DNA from: WHSW01 sp963781265
GTDB taxonomy: Bacteria; Actinomycetota; Thermoleophilia; Solirubrobacterales; 70-9
Direction: 5' to 3'
NCBI GenBank assembly: GCA_963781265.1
Contig: CAWAFH010000015.1
Coordinates: forward strand, 62,001-126,000
DNA: 64,000 nucleotides
Shown here: positions 49,771 to 58,529 of the stretch, piece by piece
Position numbering within the stretch: position 1 is the stretch's first letter
Layout of the letters: the number at the start of each line of letters is the position of its first letter
Made by a program: the position numbers and the translations under genes
Notes under the pieces: generated by a model
The model's input: the letters and a program-made list of their open reading frames with translations, nothing else
Told to the model about the DNA's origin: nothing
Database searches by the model: none

Positions 49771-50904
49771 AGCTCGGCGAGGAAGGCGCGCAGGTCGTCG
49801 CCGAGCAGCTCCGGCTCCTCGAAGGCCGCGAAGTGACCGCCGCGGTCGAACTCGGTCCAGCGGCGGAGGTCGCCGAGCACCCGCTCGGTCCACGCTCGCG
49901 GCGGGCGGACGAGCTCGGCCGGAAAGTCGGCGACCGCCGCAGGCACCTCGATCCGCTCGCCGGCGGCGAGCCGCCAGCGGTCGCGCGCCTCGGCCGCGTA
50001 GAGCCGCATCGACGAAGCGATCGTCGCTGTGGCCCAGTAGAGGGTGAGGAAGTCGCAGAGCTCGTCCTTGGTGAACCGCCGCTCGACCTCCCCGCCGCAG
50101 TCCGACCAGCGCCGGTACTTGTCGACCAGCCAGGCCGCCAGCCCGGCCGGCGAGTCGTTGAACGCCGGCGCCAGCGCGTCGGGCGCCGTCCCCTGGGCCA
50201 GCAGGTGAAAGCCCTCCCGCAGGCGCCAGCGCTGCGCCCGCTCGGCGTAGGCGATCTCGGCCTCGCTCATGCGGCGGATCGGCCAGGTCGCCGGGCACCG
50301 GGAGCACCCCGGGAGCGTTCACGTGCAGGCCGGCCACGACCTCCGGGGCGTCGAACGCGATGCGCGCGCCGATGATCGCCCCCCAGTCGCCGCCCTGGAT
50401 CGCGAAGCGCCCGTAGCCGAGCGCCGCCATGAGCTCGCGCAGCCGGGTCGCGACCCCGGCGACGTTGAGCGCCTGCGCCGGCGGCTCGGAGAACGCGAAG
50501 CCCGGCAACGACGGAATCACCACGTCATGACCGGCGGCGACCAGCGCCGTCGCCAGGTCGAGGAACTCGATCGGGGCCCCGGGCCAGCCGTGGATCAGCA
50601 GGATCGGGAGCCGCTCCGGGGCCGCGACGCCCAGGGGCTCGAGCGGGGCTCGCTCCCAGATCACGTGCATCCCCTCCCATCGCCAATTGGAGAGCCCGTT
50701 CAGGGCGCGCTCGATCTGGCGCCAGTCATAGGCGCCCGCCCAGTGGTCGCAGAGTGACCGCAGGTAGTCGTAGTCGCCGCCGTGCGCCCACCCGGTGCCG
50801 GGCGGCTGGGCGGGCCAGCGCGTCCGGCCCAGGCGCTCACGCAGGTCCTCGAGGACCGCCTCGCCGACCTCGATCTCGAAGGGCTCGGGCTCGCTCACCG
50901 CCAC
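49767..50904 (-). pseudogene. epoxide hydrolase (EHN domain), interrupted by a single-base frameshift
   Basis: About 378 residues when repaired; GTG start. The N-terminal EHN domain (LGRTRWPAQPPGTGWAHGGD, DYDYLRSLCDHWAGAYDWRQ) precedes the alpha/beta core with HGWPGAPIEFLDLA and nucleophile IQGGDWGAIIGARIAFD. After GDLADPP the frame changes; the expected SEAEIAYAERAQRWRLREGF continues in the next frame to 49767, with FTKDELCDFLTLYWATATIA and the catalytic-histidine end RGGHFAAFEEPELL. One extra base near 50270 explains it. Epoxide hydrolases open epoxides to diols. Confidence 0.85.
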
Positions 50905-50920
50905 TCCCGCCTTCGCGGCC

Positions 50921-52201
50921 TCAGAGCGGGAAGTCCTCGCCGAGCAGCAGGCGCCGGACCAGGTGCAGGGCGAGCGTGCAGGATCGGTCGCGGATCTCGC
51001 TGCGGTCGCCGGGGATCACCGGGTCGCGGGCGATCTTCGACCCATCGCTCGCCAGGACGCTGATGCACACGTAGCCCACTGGTTTCTCCTCGGTGCCCCC
51101 GTCGGGGCCGGCGATCCCGGTGATCCCGACGCCGATTCCGGCACCGAAGCGCTCCAGCGCGCCGCGCGCCATCGCGTCGGCGACCTCGGGCGAGACGGCG
51201 CCATGGCGCTCGATCAGCTCGGGAGGCACCCCGAGCAGGTCGACCTTCGCCTGGTTGGAGTAGGTGACGACACCCCCGAGCAGGTACGCCGACGCCCCGG
51301 GCGGGTTCGCGAGCCGCGCCGCGAGCAGGCCGGCCGTGCACGACTCGCCGAGCGCGATCGTGCGGCCGTCGCGAAGCAGATCGGCGACCTGCGCGTCGAT
51401 CGTCGAGCCGTCGAGGCTGAAGACGAAGCGCTCATGGCGCGCGACCAACCCGGCGACCACCGCCTCGCGATACCGATCGGCGCCGGGGCGGTGGCGCACG
51501 TCGATCTCGAGCTCGCCGCGGCGCAGGCAGGTCGTGATCTCGAGCGGCGAGAGGTCGGTCTCGGCGCCGATCTCGCGCAGCGACTTGGCGATCTCCGACT
51601 CCGGCAGCCCGAACATCCGCAGCGTCTGGACCGTGTAGGGCTCGGCCCTGGCGAGCACCGCCTGGACCTCAGCGGTCGCCAGCGCCCCGTCCCACATCGC
51701 GTGCAGCTCGCGCGGCGGGCCCGGCAGGACCACGACGACCGGGCCGTCCTCGACGCCGAGCACCAGGCCGGGCGCGGTCCCGACCGGGTCGAGCGCCACG
51801 GCGCCGCGCGGGACCATCGCCTGCTTGCGGTTGGCGGCCTCCAGGGCCGCGTCGCTGAATCGCATCCGGCGTGCGAACCCGGCGATGATCGCGGCGATCT
51901 TGGCCTCCATCTCGGTGTCCAGCTCGAGCTCGACACCGGCGAAGCGCGCGACGATCTCGGCGGTCAGGTCGTCGGCGGTCGGGCCGAGCCCGCCGCTGGT
52001 CACGATCAGATCGCAGCCCTCGGCCGCCATGAACCGCAGCCCTGCCTCGAGGTCCTCGGGACGATCGGCGACGACGAGGATGTGCGCGACCTCGATCCCG
52101 TGCGAGGCGAGTTGCTCCGAGACCCACGGACCGTTGCGGTCCGTGATCCTCGCGGTGATCACCTCGGTCCCGGTCACGAGAATCCCGGCGCGCACGCTCA
52201 C
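50921..52201 (-). CDS. cinA: CinA family protein (nicotinamide-nucleotide amidohydrolase)
   Basis: 426 residues. The N-terminal MoCF-type domain has GILVTGTEVITARITDRNG and IVTSGGLGPTADDLTAEIVA; the C-terminal deamidase domain has ALGESCTAGLLAARLANPPG, then SAYLLGGVVTYSNQAK and GITGIAGPDGGTEEKPVGYV. CinA enzymes deamidate NMN in pyridine-nucleotide recycling and in many bacteria are encoded near recA, as here. The start overlaps the RodZ-like stop by four bases. Confidence 0.93.
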   Translation of the reverse strand: MSVRAGILVTGTEVITARITDRNGPWVSEQLASHGIEVAHILVVADRPEDLEAGLRFMAAEGCDLIVTSGGLGPTADDLTAEIVARFAGVELELDTEMEAKIAAIIAGFARRMRFSDAALEAANRKQAMVPRGAVALDPVGTAPGLVLGVEDGPVVVVLPGPPRELHAMWDGALATAEVQAVLARAEPYTVQTLRMFGLPESEIAKSLREIGAETDLSPLEITTCLRRGELEIDVRHRPGADRYREAVVAGLVARHERFVFSLDGSTIDAQVADLLRDGRTIALGESCTAGLLAARLANPPGASAYLLGGVVTYSNQAKVDLLGVPPELIERHGAVSPEVADAMARGALERFGAGIGVGITGIAGPDGGTEEKPVGYVCISVLASDGSKIARDPVIPGDRSEIRDRSCTLALHLVRRLLLGEDFPL

Positions 52202-52983
52202 GGGCAGTCCTCCCCCGGGCGCCGGGCCGCGACCAGGTGGCGCGGCGGCGTGATCGCGAACGCGGCCGGGCCCTGCACACGCGGCAGGCGGCGGCTGTGC
52301 CCGGCGACCTTGAGCGCCAGCTGGTCGGGTTCGAACCCCGCGGGGAAGCGCAGCTCGAAGCTCTTGCGCTCGAACCGCTCGCGGTCGTCGACGCTGAGCA
52401 GCTGCCCGTCGATCAGCGCCTCTCCCCCGCCCCCGACCAGGCAGACCTCGACCGGGTCGCGGACGCGGAAGGCGAGCTCCACGGTCCCCTTGCCATCCGG
52501 GGCCTTCGCCGCCGCCCCATCGCCCGCCTGCGGGGCCTCCGCCGGCTCGCGCGGCGGCGGCTCGGACTCGTCGCCGCCCACGATCAGGGCGACGATCACG
52601 GCGGCGCCGAGCAGGAGCACGGCGCCCAGCGCCCAGAGCCTGCCGCTCGAGCCCTGGCGGCGCGCGCCGGCGCGCCGGCGCCCTTCGAGCACGCGATCGC
52701 CGAGGGGATGCATCGAGGGCTCCGGATCGACCTCCACCTGACGGCGGTACTCGTCGACGATCGCCTCGGCGTCGAGGCCGAGCAGCTCCGCGTAGCTGCG
52801 CAGAAATCCCTTTGCGTAGGCGCTGCTCGGCAGCTCGTCCCAGCGCTCATCCTCGAGCGCGCGCAGGTACTTGCGGCGGATCTTGGTCTGATCCTCGACC
52901 GTGGCGAGGTCGAGCGAGGCGCGGATCCGAGCCGCCTCCAGGCGCTCCCCGATCCTCATCTCGCCCGGTCGCTCGCCGCTCAT
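52198..52983 (-). CDS. RodZ-like HTH membrane protein
   Basis: 261 residues. An XRE-type HTH of the RodZ kind (IGERLEAARIRASLDLATVE, then TKIRRKYLRALEDERWDELP and YAKGFLRSYAELLGLD) is followed by a basic stretch, one transmembrane helix (about 117–136), a Pro/Ala/Glu-rich linker and a DUF4115-like extracytoplasmic beta domain with two cysteines. RodZ links cytoskeletal MreB to the wall machinery in rods. Its genomic place between ftsK and cinA is common in Actinobacteria. Confidence 0.8.
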   Translation of the reverse strand: MSGERPGEMRIGERLEAARIRASLDLATVEDQTKIRRKYLRALEDERWDELPSSAYAKGFLRSYAELLGLDAEAIVDEYRRQVEVDPEPSMHPLGDRVLEGRRRAGARRQGSSGRLWALGAVLLLGAAVIVALIVGGDESEPPPREPAEAPQAGDGAAAKAPDGKGTVELAFRVRDPVEVCLVGGGGEALIDGQLLSVDDRERFERKSFELRFPAGFEPDQLALKVAGHSRRLPRVQGPAAFAITPPRHLVAARRPGEDCP

Positions 52984-53025
52984 CGCGGCAGTATTGTCGC
53001 TGTCCGAGGCGGCGGGCGCTCGCGG

Positions 53026-55518
53026 CTAGGACTCGACCGGCTCGAGCCCGGGCTCGGTCGGCGCGTCGTCGGCGCCCCCGGCGTCCTCGATCACGCCGCT
53101 GGCGAGGCGATCCAGCAGGCGCGGCAGCTCCGACTGCGAGACCAGGACCTGGCGCGGCTTCGAACCCTCGTAGCCCGAGATGATGCCGCGCCGCTCGAGC
53201 ATGTCGATCAACCGTCCCGCGCGGGTGTAGCCGACCCGCAGGCGACGCTGGATCATCGACACGGAGGCCGTCTCGGACTCCACGACGATCCGTGCCGCGT
53301 CGGCGAGCAGATCGTCCTGGTCCGGGGAGAACTCGCCCTCCGCGCCCTCTTCGACCTCGGGCTCCTTCGCCTCGAGCAGTTCCTCGTCGAAGTCGGGCTC
53401 GCCCTGCTTCGCCCAGAAGTTGCAGACCTTGGCGATCTCCTCCTCGGTCACGAAGGCGCCCTGGATCCGGTTCATCTTCGAGGTCCCGACCGGGCGGAAG
53501 AGCATGTCGCCCTGCCCGAGCAGGGTCTCGGCGCCGCCGCTGTCGAGGATCACGCGCGAGTCGACCTGGGAGGCGACCGCGAACGCGATCCGGGACGGGA
53601 TGTTGACCTTGATCGTGCCGGTGATCACGTCGGTCGACGGCCGCTGGGTCGCCAGCACGAGGTGGATGCCGATCGCGCGCGCCTTCTGCGCGAGGCGGAT
53701 GATCGAGTCCTCGACCTCGGCGGGCGCGACCATCATCAGGTCGGCGAGCTCGTCGATCACGCAGAGGATGTGTGGCAGGGGCGCCTCGCCGGCCTTCTTG
53801 CGGATCCGGTTGAGCTCGACCAGGTTGCGCGCCCGGGCCTCGCTCATCACCCCGTAGCGGCTCTCCATCTCGCCGATCAGGTTCGCGAGCACGTTGGCGG
53901 CCATCCTCGGGTTCGTGACCACCGGCGTGAGCAGATGCGGGACGCGCTCGTAATGGTTGAGCTCGACCCGCTTCGGGTCGACGAGCACCAGCCGCACCTC
54001 GTTCGGCGAGGCGTGCATGAGGATCGACGTCAGGATCGCGTTGATGCAGCCGGACTTGCCCGATCCGGTCGTGCCGGCGACGAGCACGTGCGGCATCAGC
54101 GCGAGGTCGGCGTTGACCGACTGGCCCGAGACGTCCTTGCCGAGCCAGGCGAGCAGCGGCGAGGCGCCCTTCGGCCGCTCCGTGTAGAGGTCGCCGAGCC
54201 GAACGAGCCGGCGCCGCTGGTTCGGGACCTCGACCCCGACCGCCTTCTTGCCGGGGATCGGCGCGAGGATGCGGATGTCGGTGGAGGCGAGGGCGTAGGC
54301 GAGGTCGTCCTTGAGCTGGGCGACCTTGGCGACCTTGGTCCCGGGCGCCAGCTGGAGCTCATAGCGGCTCACGTGAGGGCCGCTGACGGTGCCGAGCAAG
54401 CGCGCCTCGACGCCGAAGTGGCGCAGGGACTCGAGCAGCGCGCTGGCGGTGGCCTCGCGGTCGCGCATGTCCGGGCCCGGGTCGGCCTTGCCGCGCTCGA
54501 GCGCCTTGGTCGGCGGCAGCTTGTAGGAGATCTCCTCGGACTCGGTGACCCCGCCCCGGGTCCGCGTCTTGCCCTGCGGCGTCACCCCGAGGCCCTGCTC
54601 CTCGATCACGTTGACCTCACCGGCGAAGCCGGGCGGCTCGGGCGCGGCCTCGGGTTCGTTGGCGAGCTCGTCGTCTGCGTCGGCGTCCCAGCCCTCGCCG
54701 TCGTCGCGCTCGTGGATCGCGATCGTCTCCGCCTCGGCCTCGGCGGCGAGCTGCTCGGTCTCGAAGGTCTCGGTCTCGGACGCGCGGGTGATCGCGATCT
54801 CGTCGTCGGGCGCGTCGCCCCACGGCTCGGCCTCGGTCGCGGGGCCGAGGCGCTGGGTGCGCACCGTGCGGGCTACCTCGCGCCCCTGGGTACCGGCCTT
54901 GCGGACGGCTCTGCCGGTCGCCCCGAGGACCGATGCGACCGTCGTCCCGGTGAGTAGCAGCGCGCCGGAGATCAGCATCAGGATGACCAGGATGTGAGCG
55001 CCGATGCGCTGGAAGAGGCTCGATGTCGCCCAGTAGAGGCCCTCGCCGAACACCCCGCCGTGCTCGACCATGAACTGCTGCTCGAAGTAGTCATGGCGGT
55101 GCGGGCGCTCCGGCCCGAGGCCGGCGGTCTGCGCCGCGAAGGCGAGCAGCAGCGCGGCGAGCACGAGCACCGCGCCGGCGTTGAGCGCCGACGGCGTCTC
55201 GATCACCGGGCGCGCGATCAGCGAGGCGCCCCAGGCGCCGAGCGCCAGCGGGATCACGTACGCGACCTTGCCGAACGCCTGGGCGAGGCCTTCGGCGAGC
55301 CAGCCGCCGACCTTGCCCCCGTCCCAGCCGAGGTAGAGGACGAACGCGAGGAAGACCGCCGCGGCGACCAGGCCGAGCCCGATCACGTCGTAGTGGCGCT
55401 GTTCGAGTCCCTCCACGAACTCGCGCGGATCGCGGCGCTGCCGGGGCGCCGGGCGGCGCCTCGCCGCCGGGCGGCGGCCGCGGGCCTTCGGGGTCTGCTT
55501 GGTCCAGGGAAAGATCAT
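53026..55518 (-). CDS. ftsK: DNA translocase FtsK/SpoIIIE
   Basis: 830 residues. Four transmembrane helices in residues 40–195 are followed by an acidic linker (about 210–310) and the motor: alpha/beta domains (PGTKVAKVAQLKDDLAYALA, then IPGKKAVGVEVPN), Walker A AGTTGSGKSGCINAILTSIL, Walker B LPHILCVIDELADLMM and a C-terminal gamma winged helix (RRLRVGYTRAGRLIDMLERR) that reads KOPS-type sites. FtsK pumps the chromosome terminus through the closing septum. Confidence 0.96.
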   Translation of the reverse strand: MIFPWTKQTPKARGRRPAARRRPAPRQRRDPREFVEGLEQRHYDVIGLGLVAAAVFLAFVLYLGWDGGKVGGWLAEGLAQAFGKVAYVIPLALGAWGASLIARPVIETPSALNAGAVLVLAALLLAFAAQTAGLGPERPHRHDYFEQQFMVEHGGVFGEGLYWATSSLFQRIGAHILVILMLISGALLLTGTTVASVLGATGRAVRKAGTQGREVARTVRTQRLGPATEAEPWGDAPDDEIAITRASETETFETEQLAAEAEAETIAIHERDDGEGWDADADDELANEPEAAPEPPGFAGEVNVIEEQGLGVTPQGKTRTRGGVTESEEISYKLPPTKALERGKADPGPDMRDREATASALLESLRHFGVEARLLGTVSGPHVSRYELQLAPGTKVAKVAQLKDDLAYALASTDIRILAPIPGKKAVGVEVPNQRRRLVRLGDLYTERPKGASPLLAWLGKDVSGQSVNADLALMPHVLVAGTTGSGKSGCINAILTSILMHASPNEVRLVLVDPKRVELNHYERVPHLLTPVVTNPRMAANVLANLIGEMESRYGVMSEARARNLVELNRIRKKAGEAPLPHILCVIDELADLMMVAPAEVEDSIIRLAQKARAIGIHLVLATQRPSTDVITGTIKVNIPSRIAFAVASQVDSRVILDSGGAETLLGQGDMLFRPVGTSKMNRIQGAFVTEEEIAKVCNFWAKQGEPDFDEELLEAKEPEVEEGAEGEFSPDQDDLLADAARIVVESETASVSMIQRRLRVGYTRAGRLIDMLERRGIISGYEGSKPRQVLVSQSELPRLLDRLASGVIEDAGGADDAPTEPGLEPVES

Positions 55519-55657
55519 GCTCAGCGCGAAGCGCGCGGACGCCCGCTCCGTGCCTGGGGATTCGACGGGCGGGCCCGGTCCCCTGCGCTGGCTGGGCGGC
55601 GGCGCCCGCGGCGCTAAACCGGCGCTAAATATCCGCCCTGACCGGGGGTTTCGCCTC

Positions 55658-55663
55658 TACCCT
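55658..55663 (+). promoter_or_regulatory. -10 element, putative leaderless promoter (response regulator)
   Basis: TACCCT with seven bases to the ATG at 55671. Confidence 0.5.
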
Positions 55664-55670
55664 TCCACTC

Positions 55671-56375
55671 ATGCTCAGCGACGACCCCCAGGCGGGCCGC
55701 GTGCTCGTGGTCGAGGACGACGAGGCGATCGCCGATGTCCTGCGACGGACGCTGCGCCAGGAGGGCCACGAGGTGCGCTCGTCGGTCGACGGCGTCGAGG
55801 CGCTGCGGGCAGCCGAGGAGTTCGTACCGGATCTCGTGATCCTCGATCTCGGCCTGCCCGGCCTCGACGGCGTGGAGGTCTGCCGGCGGCTGCGGGCCGA
55901 GTCCGATGTGCCGATCCTGATCCTGACCGCGCGCTCGGAGCTCGACGACCGGGTCGAGGGCCTCGACTCGGGCGCCGATGACTACCTCTCGAAGCCGTTC
56001 GAGCGCCAGGAGCTGTTGGCGCGGATGCGCGCCCTGATGCGGCGCCGGCCGCCGCGCGGCAGCGCCGCCCTGGTCGTCGGCGACCTGCGGCTCAACCCCG
56101 ACACCCGCGAGGTGCACCGCGGCGAGCGCCCGATCGAGCTCACCAACCGCGAGTTCGAGCTGCTCGAGTACCTGATGCGCAACGCGCGCCTCGTCGTCTC
56201 GCGCGAGCGGCTGCTCGAGGAGGTCTGGGGCTATGACCCGCTCGCGATGACCAACACGATCGACGTCTTCATCTCGAACCTGCGGCGCAAGCTCGAGGAG
56301 GGCGGCGAGCCGCGCCTCCTGCACACCAAGCGCGGCGCCGGTTACGTGATTCGCGCCACCGCCGCCGATGGCTGA
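55671..56375 (+). CDS. OmpR/PhoB-family response regulator
   Basis: 234 residues. Receiver domain with acidic pair in VLVVEDDEAIADVL, phospho-acceptor D59 in LVILDLGLPGLDGVEV, switch ILILTARSELDDRVEG and K in GADDYLSKPFER. The C-terminal winged helix (LTNREFELLEYLMRNARLVV, then VDVFISNLRRKLEEGG-like TIDVFISNLRRKLEEGG) binds DNA. Cotranscribed with the histidine kinase gene, which it overlaps by eight bases. Confidence 0.95.
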   Translation: MLSDDPQAGRVLVVEDDEAIADVLRRTLRQEGHEVRSSVDGVEALRAAEEFVPDLVILDLGLPGLDGVEVCRRLRAESDVPILILTARSELDDRVEGLDSGADDYLSKPFERQELLARMRALMRRRPPRGSAALVVGDLRLNPDTREVHRGERPIELTNREFELLEYLMRNARLVVSRERLLEEVWGYDPLAMTNTIDVFISNLRRKLEEGGEPRLLHTKRGAGYVIRATAADG

Positions 56376-57828
56376 GCGGGTCGCTCGCCGCCTGCCGACC
56401 TCGATCAAGCGCTGGCCGGTGCGCTGGCGCCTCGCCGGCGTCTCGGCCGGGCTGACGCTGCTGATTCTCGTGGTCTTCGCGCTGGTCGTCGGCCGGCTCG
56501 CGACCGAGCGGGTCAAGGACGACTTCCAGCAGGAGCTCGAGAGCGCCGCGAGCCAGCTGCGCAACCAGATCCAGCTCCAGGGGGTCGGCATCAACGCCCC
56601 CGCCGGCCCGAACGTCCTCGACCTGCTGATGGCGGGCGACGCCGCCCTGCGGATCGTCGACTTCGACGGCCGCGTCGTGTCGCGAAACGGCACTCCGCAG
56701 CAGACGGCGGGCGCCCCGGACATGGGCGCGCCGGAGCCCGACCAGGCGACCAAGGTCGGCAACTACGAGGTGTTCTCGCTCCCGCTCTCGGCCAGCTCGA
56801 TCCCGCCCACGTACCTGCAGTACGCGCGCGACCGCGAGCCGCTCGAGGCGACCCTCAGCAAGCTCTGGCTGTTCCTCGGGATCGGCGTCGTCGGCGGGAC
56901 GGCGCTCGCGGCGCTCGCGGGTCTCGCGGTCGCCGGCCGCGCGATGCGGCCGATCTCCTCGCTCACGACCGCGGCGCGCGAGATCGCCACCACCCGCGAC
57001 CCGTCGCGCCGGATCCCGATGCCGGAGTCCGACGACGAGGTGGCCGAGCTCGCCCGCACGCTCGAGCAGATGCTGCGCGAGCTCGACGCAGCTCGCTCCG
57101 AGACGGAGGCGATGATCCAGGCGCAGCGCGACTTCGTCGCCGACGCGTCCCACGAGCTCCGCACGCCGCTGACCAGCATCCTGGCGAACCTCGAGCTGCT
57201 CGAGGCGAGCTTCGCAGCGCGCGGCGGCGACTCCGACGAGCAGGAGATCGTCGCCGGGGCGCTCGGGTCGTCGCGCCGGATGCGCCGGCTGGTCGCCGAC
57301 CTGCTGCTGCTCGCCCGCGCCGACGCCGGCCGCACCGGCCCGCGGCGCCGCTGCGACCTGGCCGAGGTCGCGACCACCGCGGTCGCCGAGGTGAGGCCGA
57401 TGAGCGAGGACCACGCGATCGAGCTCGACGCGGCGAGCGGCGTCGCGGTCGAGGGCAACCCCGATGACCTCCATCGCCTCGTCGTCAACCTGGTCGAGAA
57501 CGGCGTTCGCCACACCCCCCCCGGATCGACGATCTCGGTGACGGTGCGGGCCGAGGGCGACGAGCGCGCGGTGATCGAGGTCGGCGACGACGGCCCCGGT
57601 CTGCCGGAGGGCGTCGGCGACCAGATCTTCGCCCGGTTCGTGCGCGGCAACGGCCCGGCCGACCTCTCGGGCGACTCCGGGACCGGCCTCGGCCTCGCGA
57701 TCGTGAAGGCCGTTGCGGTCTCGCATTCGGGCGCGGTCGAGGTCGGCGCGAGCGCCGCCGGAGGCGCCCGTTTCACCGTCCGGCTGCCGTTGCTCGAGCC
57801 CTCGCTCGAGCCGGCCGAGATTTTTTAG
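56368..57828 (+). CDS. membrane sensor histidine kinase (HAMP, HisKA, HATPase_c)
   Basis: 486 residues. Two transmembrane helices (about 24–45 and 165–187) bracket an extracytoplasmic sensor; HAMP (AMRPISSLTTAAREIA), HisKA with H262 in DFVADASHELRTPLTSILAN, N box LVVNLVENGVRH, G1 EVGDDGPGLPEG and G2 SGTGLGLAIVKAVAV follow. It phosphorylates the response regulator encoded just upstream. The sensor domain gives no clue to the signal. Confidence 0.95.
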   Translation: MAERVARRLPTSIKRWPVRWRLAGVSAGLTLLILVVFALVVGRLATERVKDDFQQELESAASQLRNQIQLQGVGINAPAGPNVLDLLMAGDAALRIVDFDGRVVSRNGTPQQTAGAPDMGAPEPDQATKVGNYEVFSLPLSASSIPPTYLQYARDREPLEATLSKLWLFLGIGVVGGTALAALAGLAVAGRAMRPISSLTTAAREIATTRDPSRRIPMPESDDEVAELARTLEQMLRELDAARSETEAMIQAQRDFVADASHELRTPLTSILANLELLEASFAARGGDSDEQEIVAGALGSSRRMRRLVADLLLLARADAGRTGPRRRCDLAEVATTAVAEVRPMSEDHAIELDAASGVAVEGNPDDLHRLVVNLVENGVRHTPPGSTISVTVRAEGDERAVIEVGDDGPGLPEGVGDQIFARFVRGNGPADLSGDSGTGLGLAIVKAVAVSHSGAVEVGASAAGGARFTVRLPLLEPSLEPAEIF

Positions 57829-57874
57829 CACCGCTTTACAAGGGGCTCATACGTTTGAGACCGGACGAGACACC

Positions 57875-57911
57875 GCCCGACGAGGTCACCCCCGACAGTG
57901 CCTCGTCGGGC
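57875..57911 (+). terminator. first hairpin after the two-component operon
   Basis: GCCCGACGAGG and CCTCGTCGGGC form a perfect 11-base stem around a 15-base loop, 47 bases after the kinase stop. No T-tract follows directly. Confidence 0.5.
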
Positions 57912-57944
57912 ATCCATTGGCCAGTTCTGAGTCTGAGCCAATTA

Positions 57945-57983
57945 GGCCCGCCGGGGTCTCCCCTCCCTGAACCCCGGCGGGCC
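57945..57983 (+). terminator. intrinsic terminator after the two-component operon
   Basis: GGCCCGCCGGGGT and ACCCCGGCGGGCC form a perfect 13-base stem with a 13-base loop, followed by GCCTTCTTT. Strong terminator for the regulator–kinase operon, or 3' end of a small RNA beginning after the kinase. Confidence 0.7.
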
Positions 57984-58018
57984 GCCTTCTTTCCGGCTCG
58001 GCGCCGGCGGCCGGCACC

Positions 58019-58423
58019 CTACGCCTGGAGCCCGGCCGCGAGGACAGCGTCGGCGTAGTCGCCGCGGACGTCGACCCGGGCGATCCTCGCGTCGCGCAGG
58101 GTGAAGATGAGCGCCCAGCGGGCGTCCACCGGGACCCCGCTGCCCGTGCCGCGCCCCTGAGTGTGCATCCCGAGCACCACGAGGTCGCCACCGGCCGTGG
58201 AGTGCTCGACCTCCACCTCGGCCGACTCGGCGTCGAACGACTCGAACAGCTCGGCCCAGAAGGAAAAGATCGCCTGCGGGCCGACGATCGTTCGCCGGCC
58301 GGGAAACGCGGCGGTGTTGTGCCACTCGGCGTCGGCGTGAAAGCAGCCCTCGGCGGCGCCGTAGTCACGCCGGCCGAACGCCTCGAGCATGCCTTGGACG
58401 AACTTCACGTTGCGCTCCGACAC
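58019..58423 (-). CDS. SnoaL-like/nuclear transport factor 2-fold protein
   Basis: 134 residues from a GTG. FVQGMLEAFGRRDYGAAEGC and FHADAEWHNTAAFPGR at the start, then EVEVEHSTAGGDLVVLGMHT and RWALIFTLRDARIARVDVRG, give the curved alpha+beta NTF2/SnoaL layout. Such proteins bind small ligands or act as isomerases and cyclases. Function unknown. Confidence 0.8.
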   Translation of the reverse strand: MSERNVKFVQGMLEAFGRRDYGAAEGCFHADAEWHNTAAFPGRRTIVGPQAIFSFWAELFESFDAESAEVEVEHSTAGGDLVVLGMHTQGRGTGSGVPVDARWALIFTLRDARIARVDVRGDYADAVLAAGLQA

Positions 58424-58453
58424 CGTCCCGCCAGTATCGCGCGCATCCCCCCG

Positions 58454-58506
58454 CCGCCGAGTTTCACCTCAACCACCTCTGCGGTGGTCAGGATGAAACT
58501 CGGCGG
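58454..58506. repeat. intergenic palindromic repeat, copy 2
   Basis: Left arm CCGCCGAGTTTCACCTCAAC-CACC, loop TCTGC, right arm GGTGGTCAGGATGAAACTCG-GCGG. The arms match with four mismatches and share the core CCGAGTTTCA/TGAAACTCGG with the element at 15643–15689. Located between two minus-strand genes. Confidence 0.6.
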
Positions 58507-58529
58507 GGCGGGCGGTGTGAGCGCGGCGG

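Noticed and set aside
52318..52345. GGGTTCGAACCCC, which resembles a tRNA T-arm.
   Set aside because: It lies inside the RodZ-like coding sequence, and no other tRNA arms surround it.
52237..54957. 906-codon plus-strand open frame opposite the RodZ-like gene and ftsK.
   Set aside because: Antisense shadow of ftsK; no recognisable domain.
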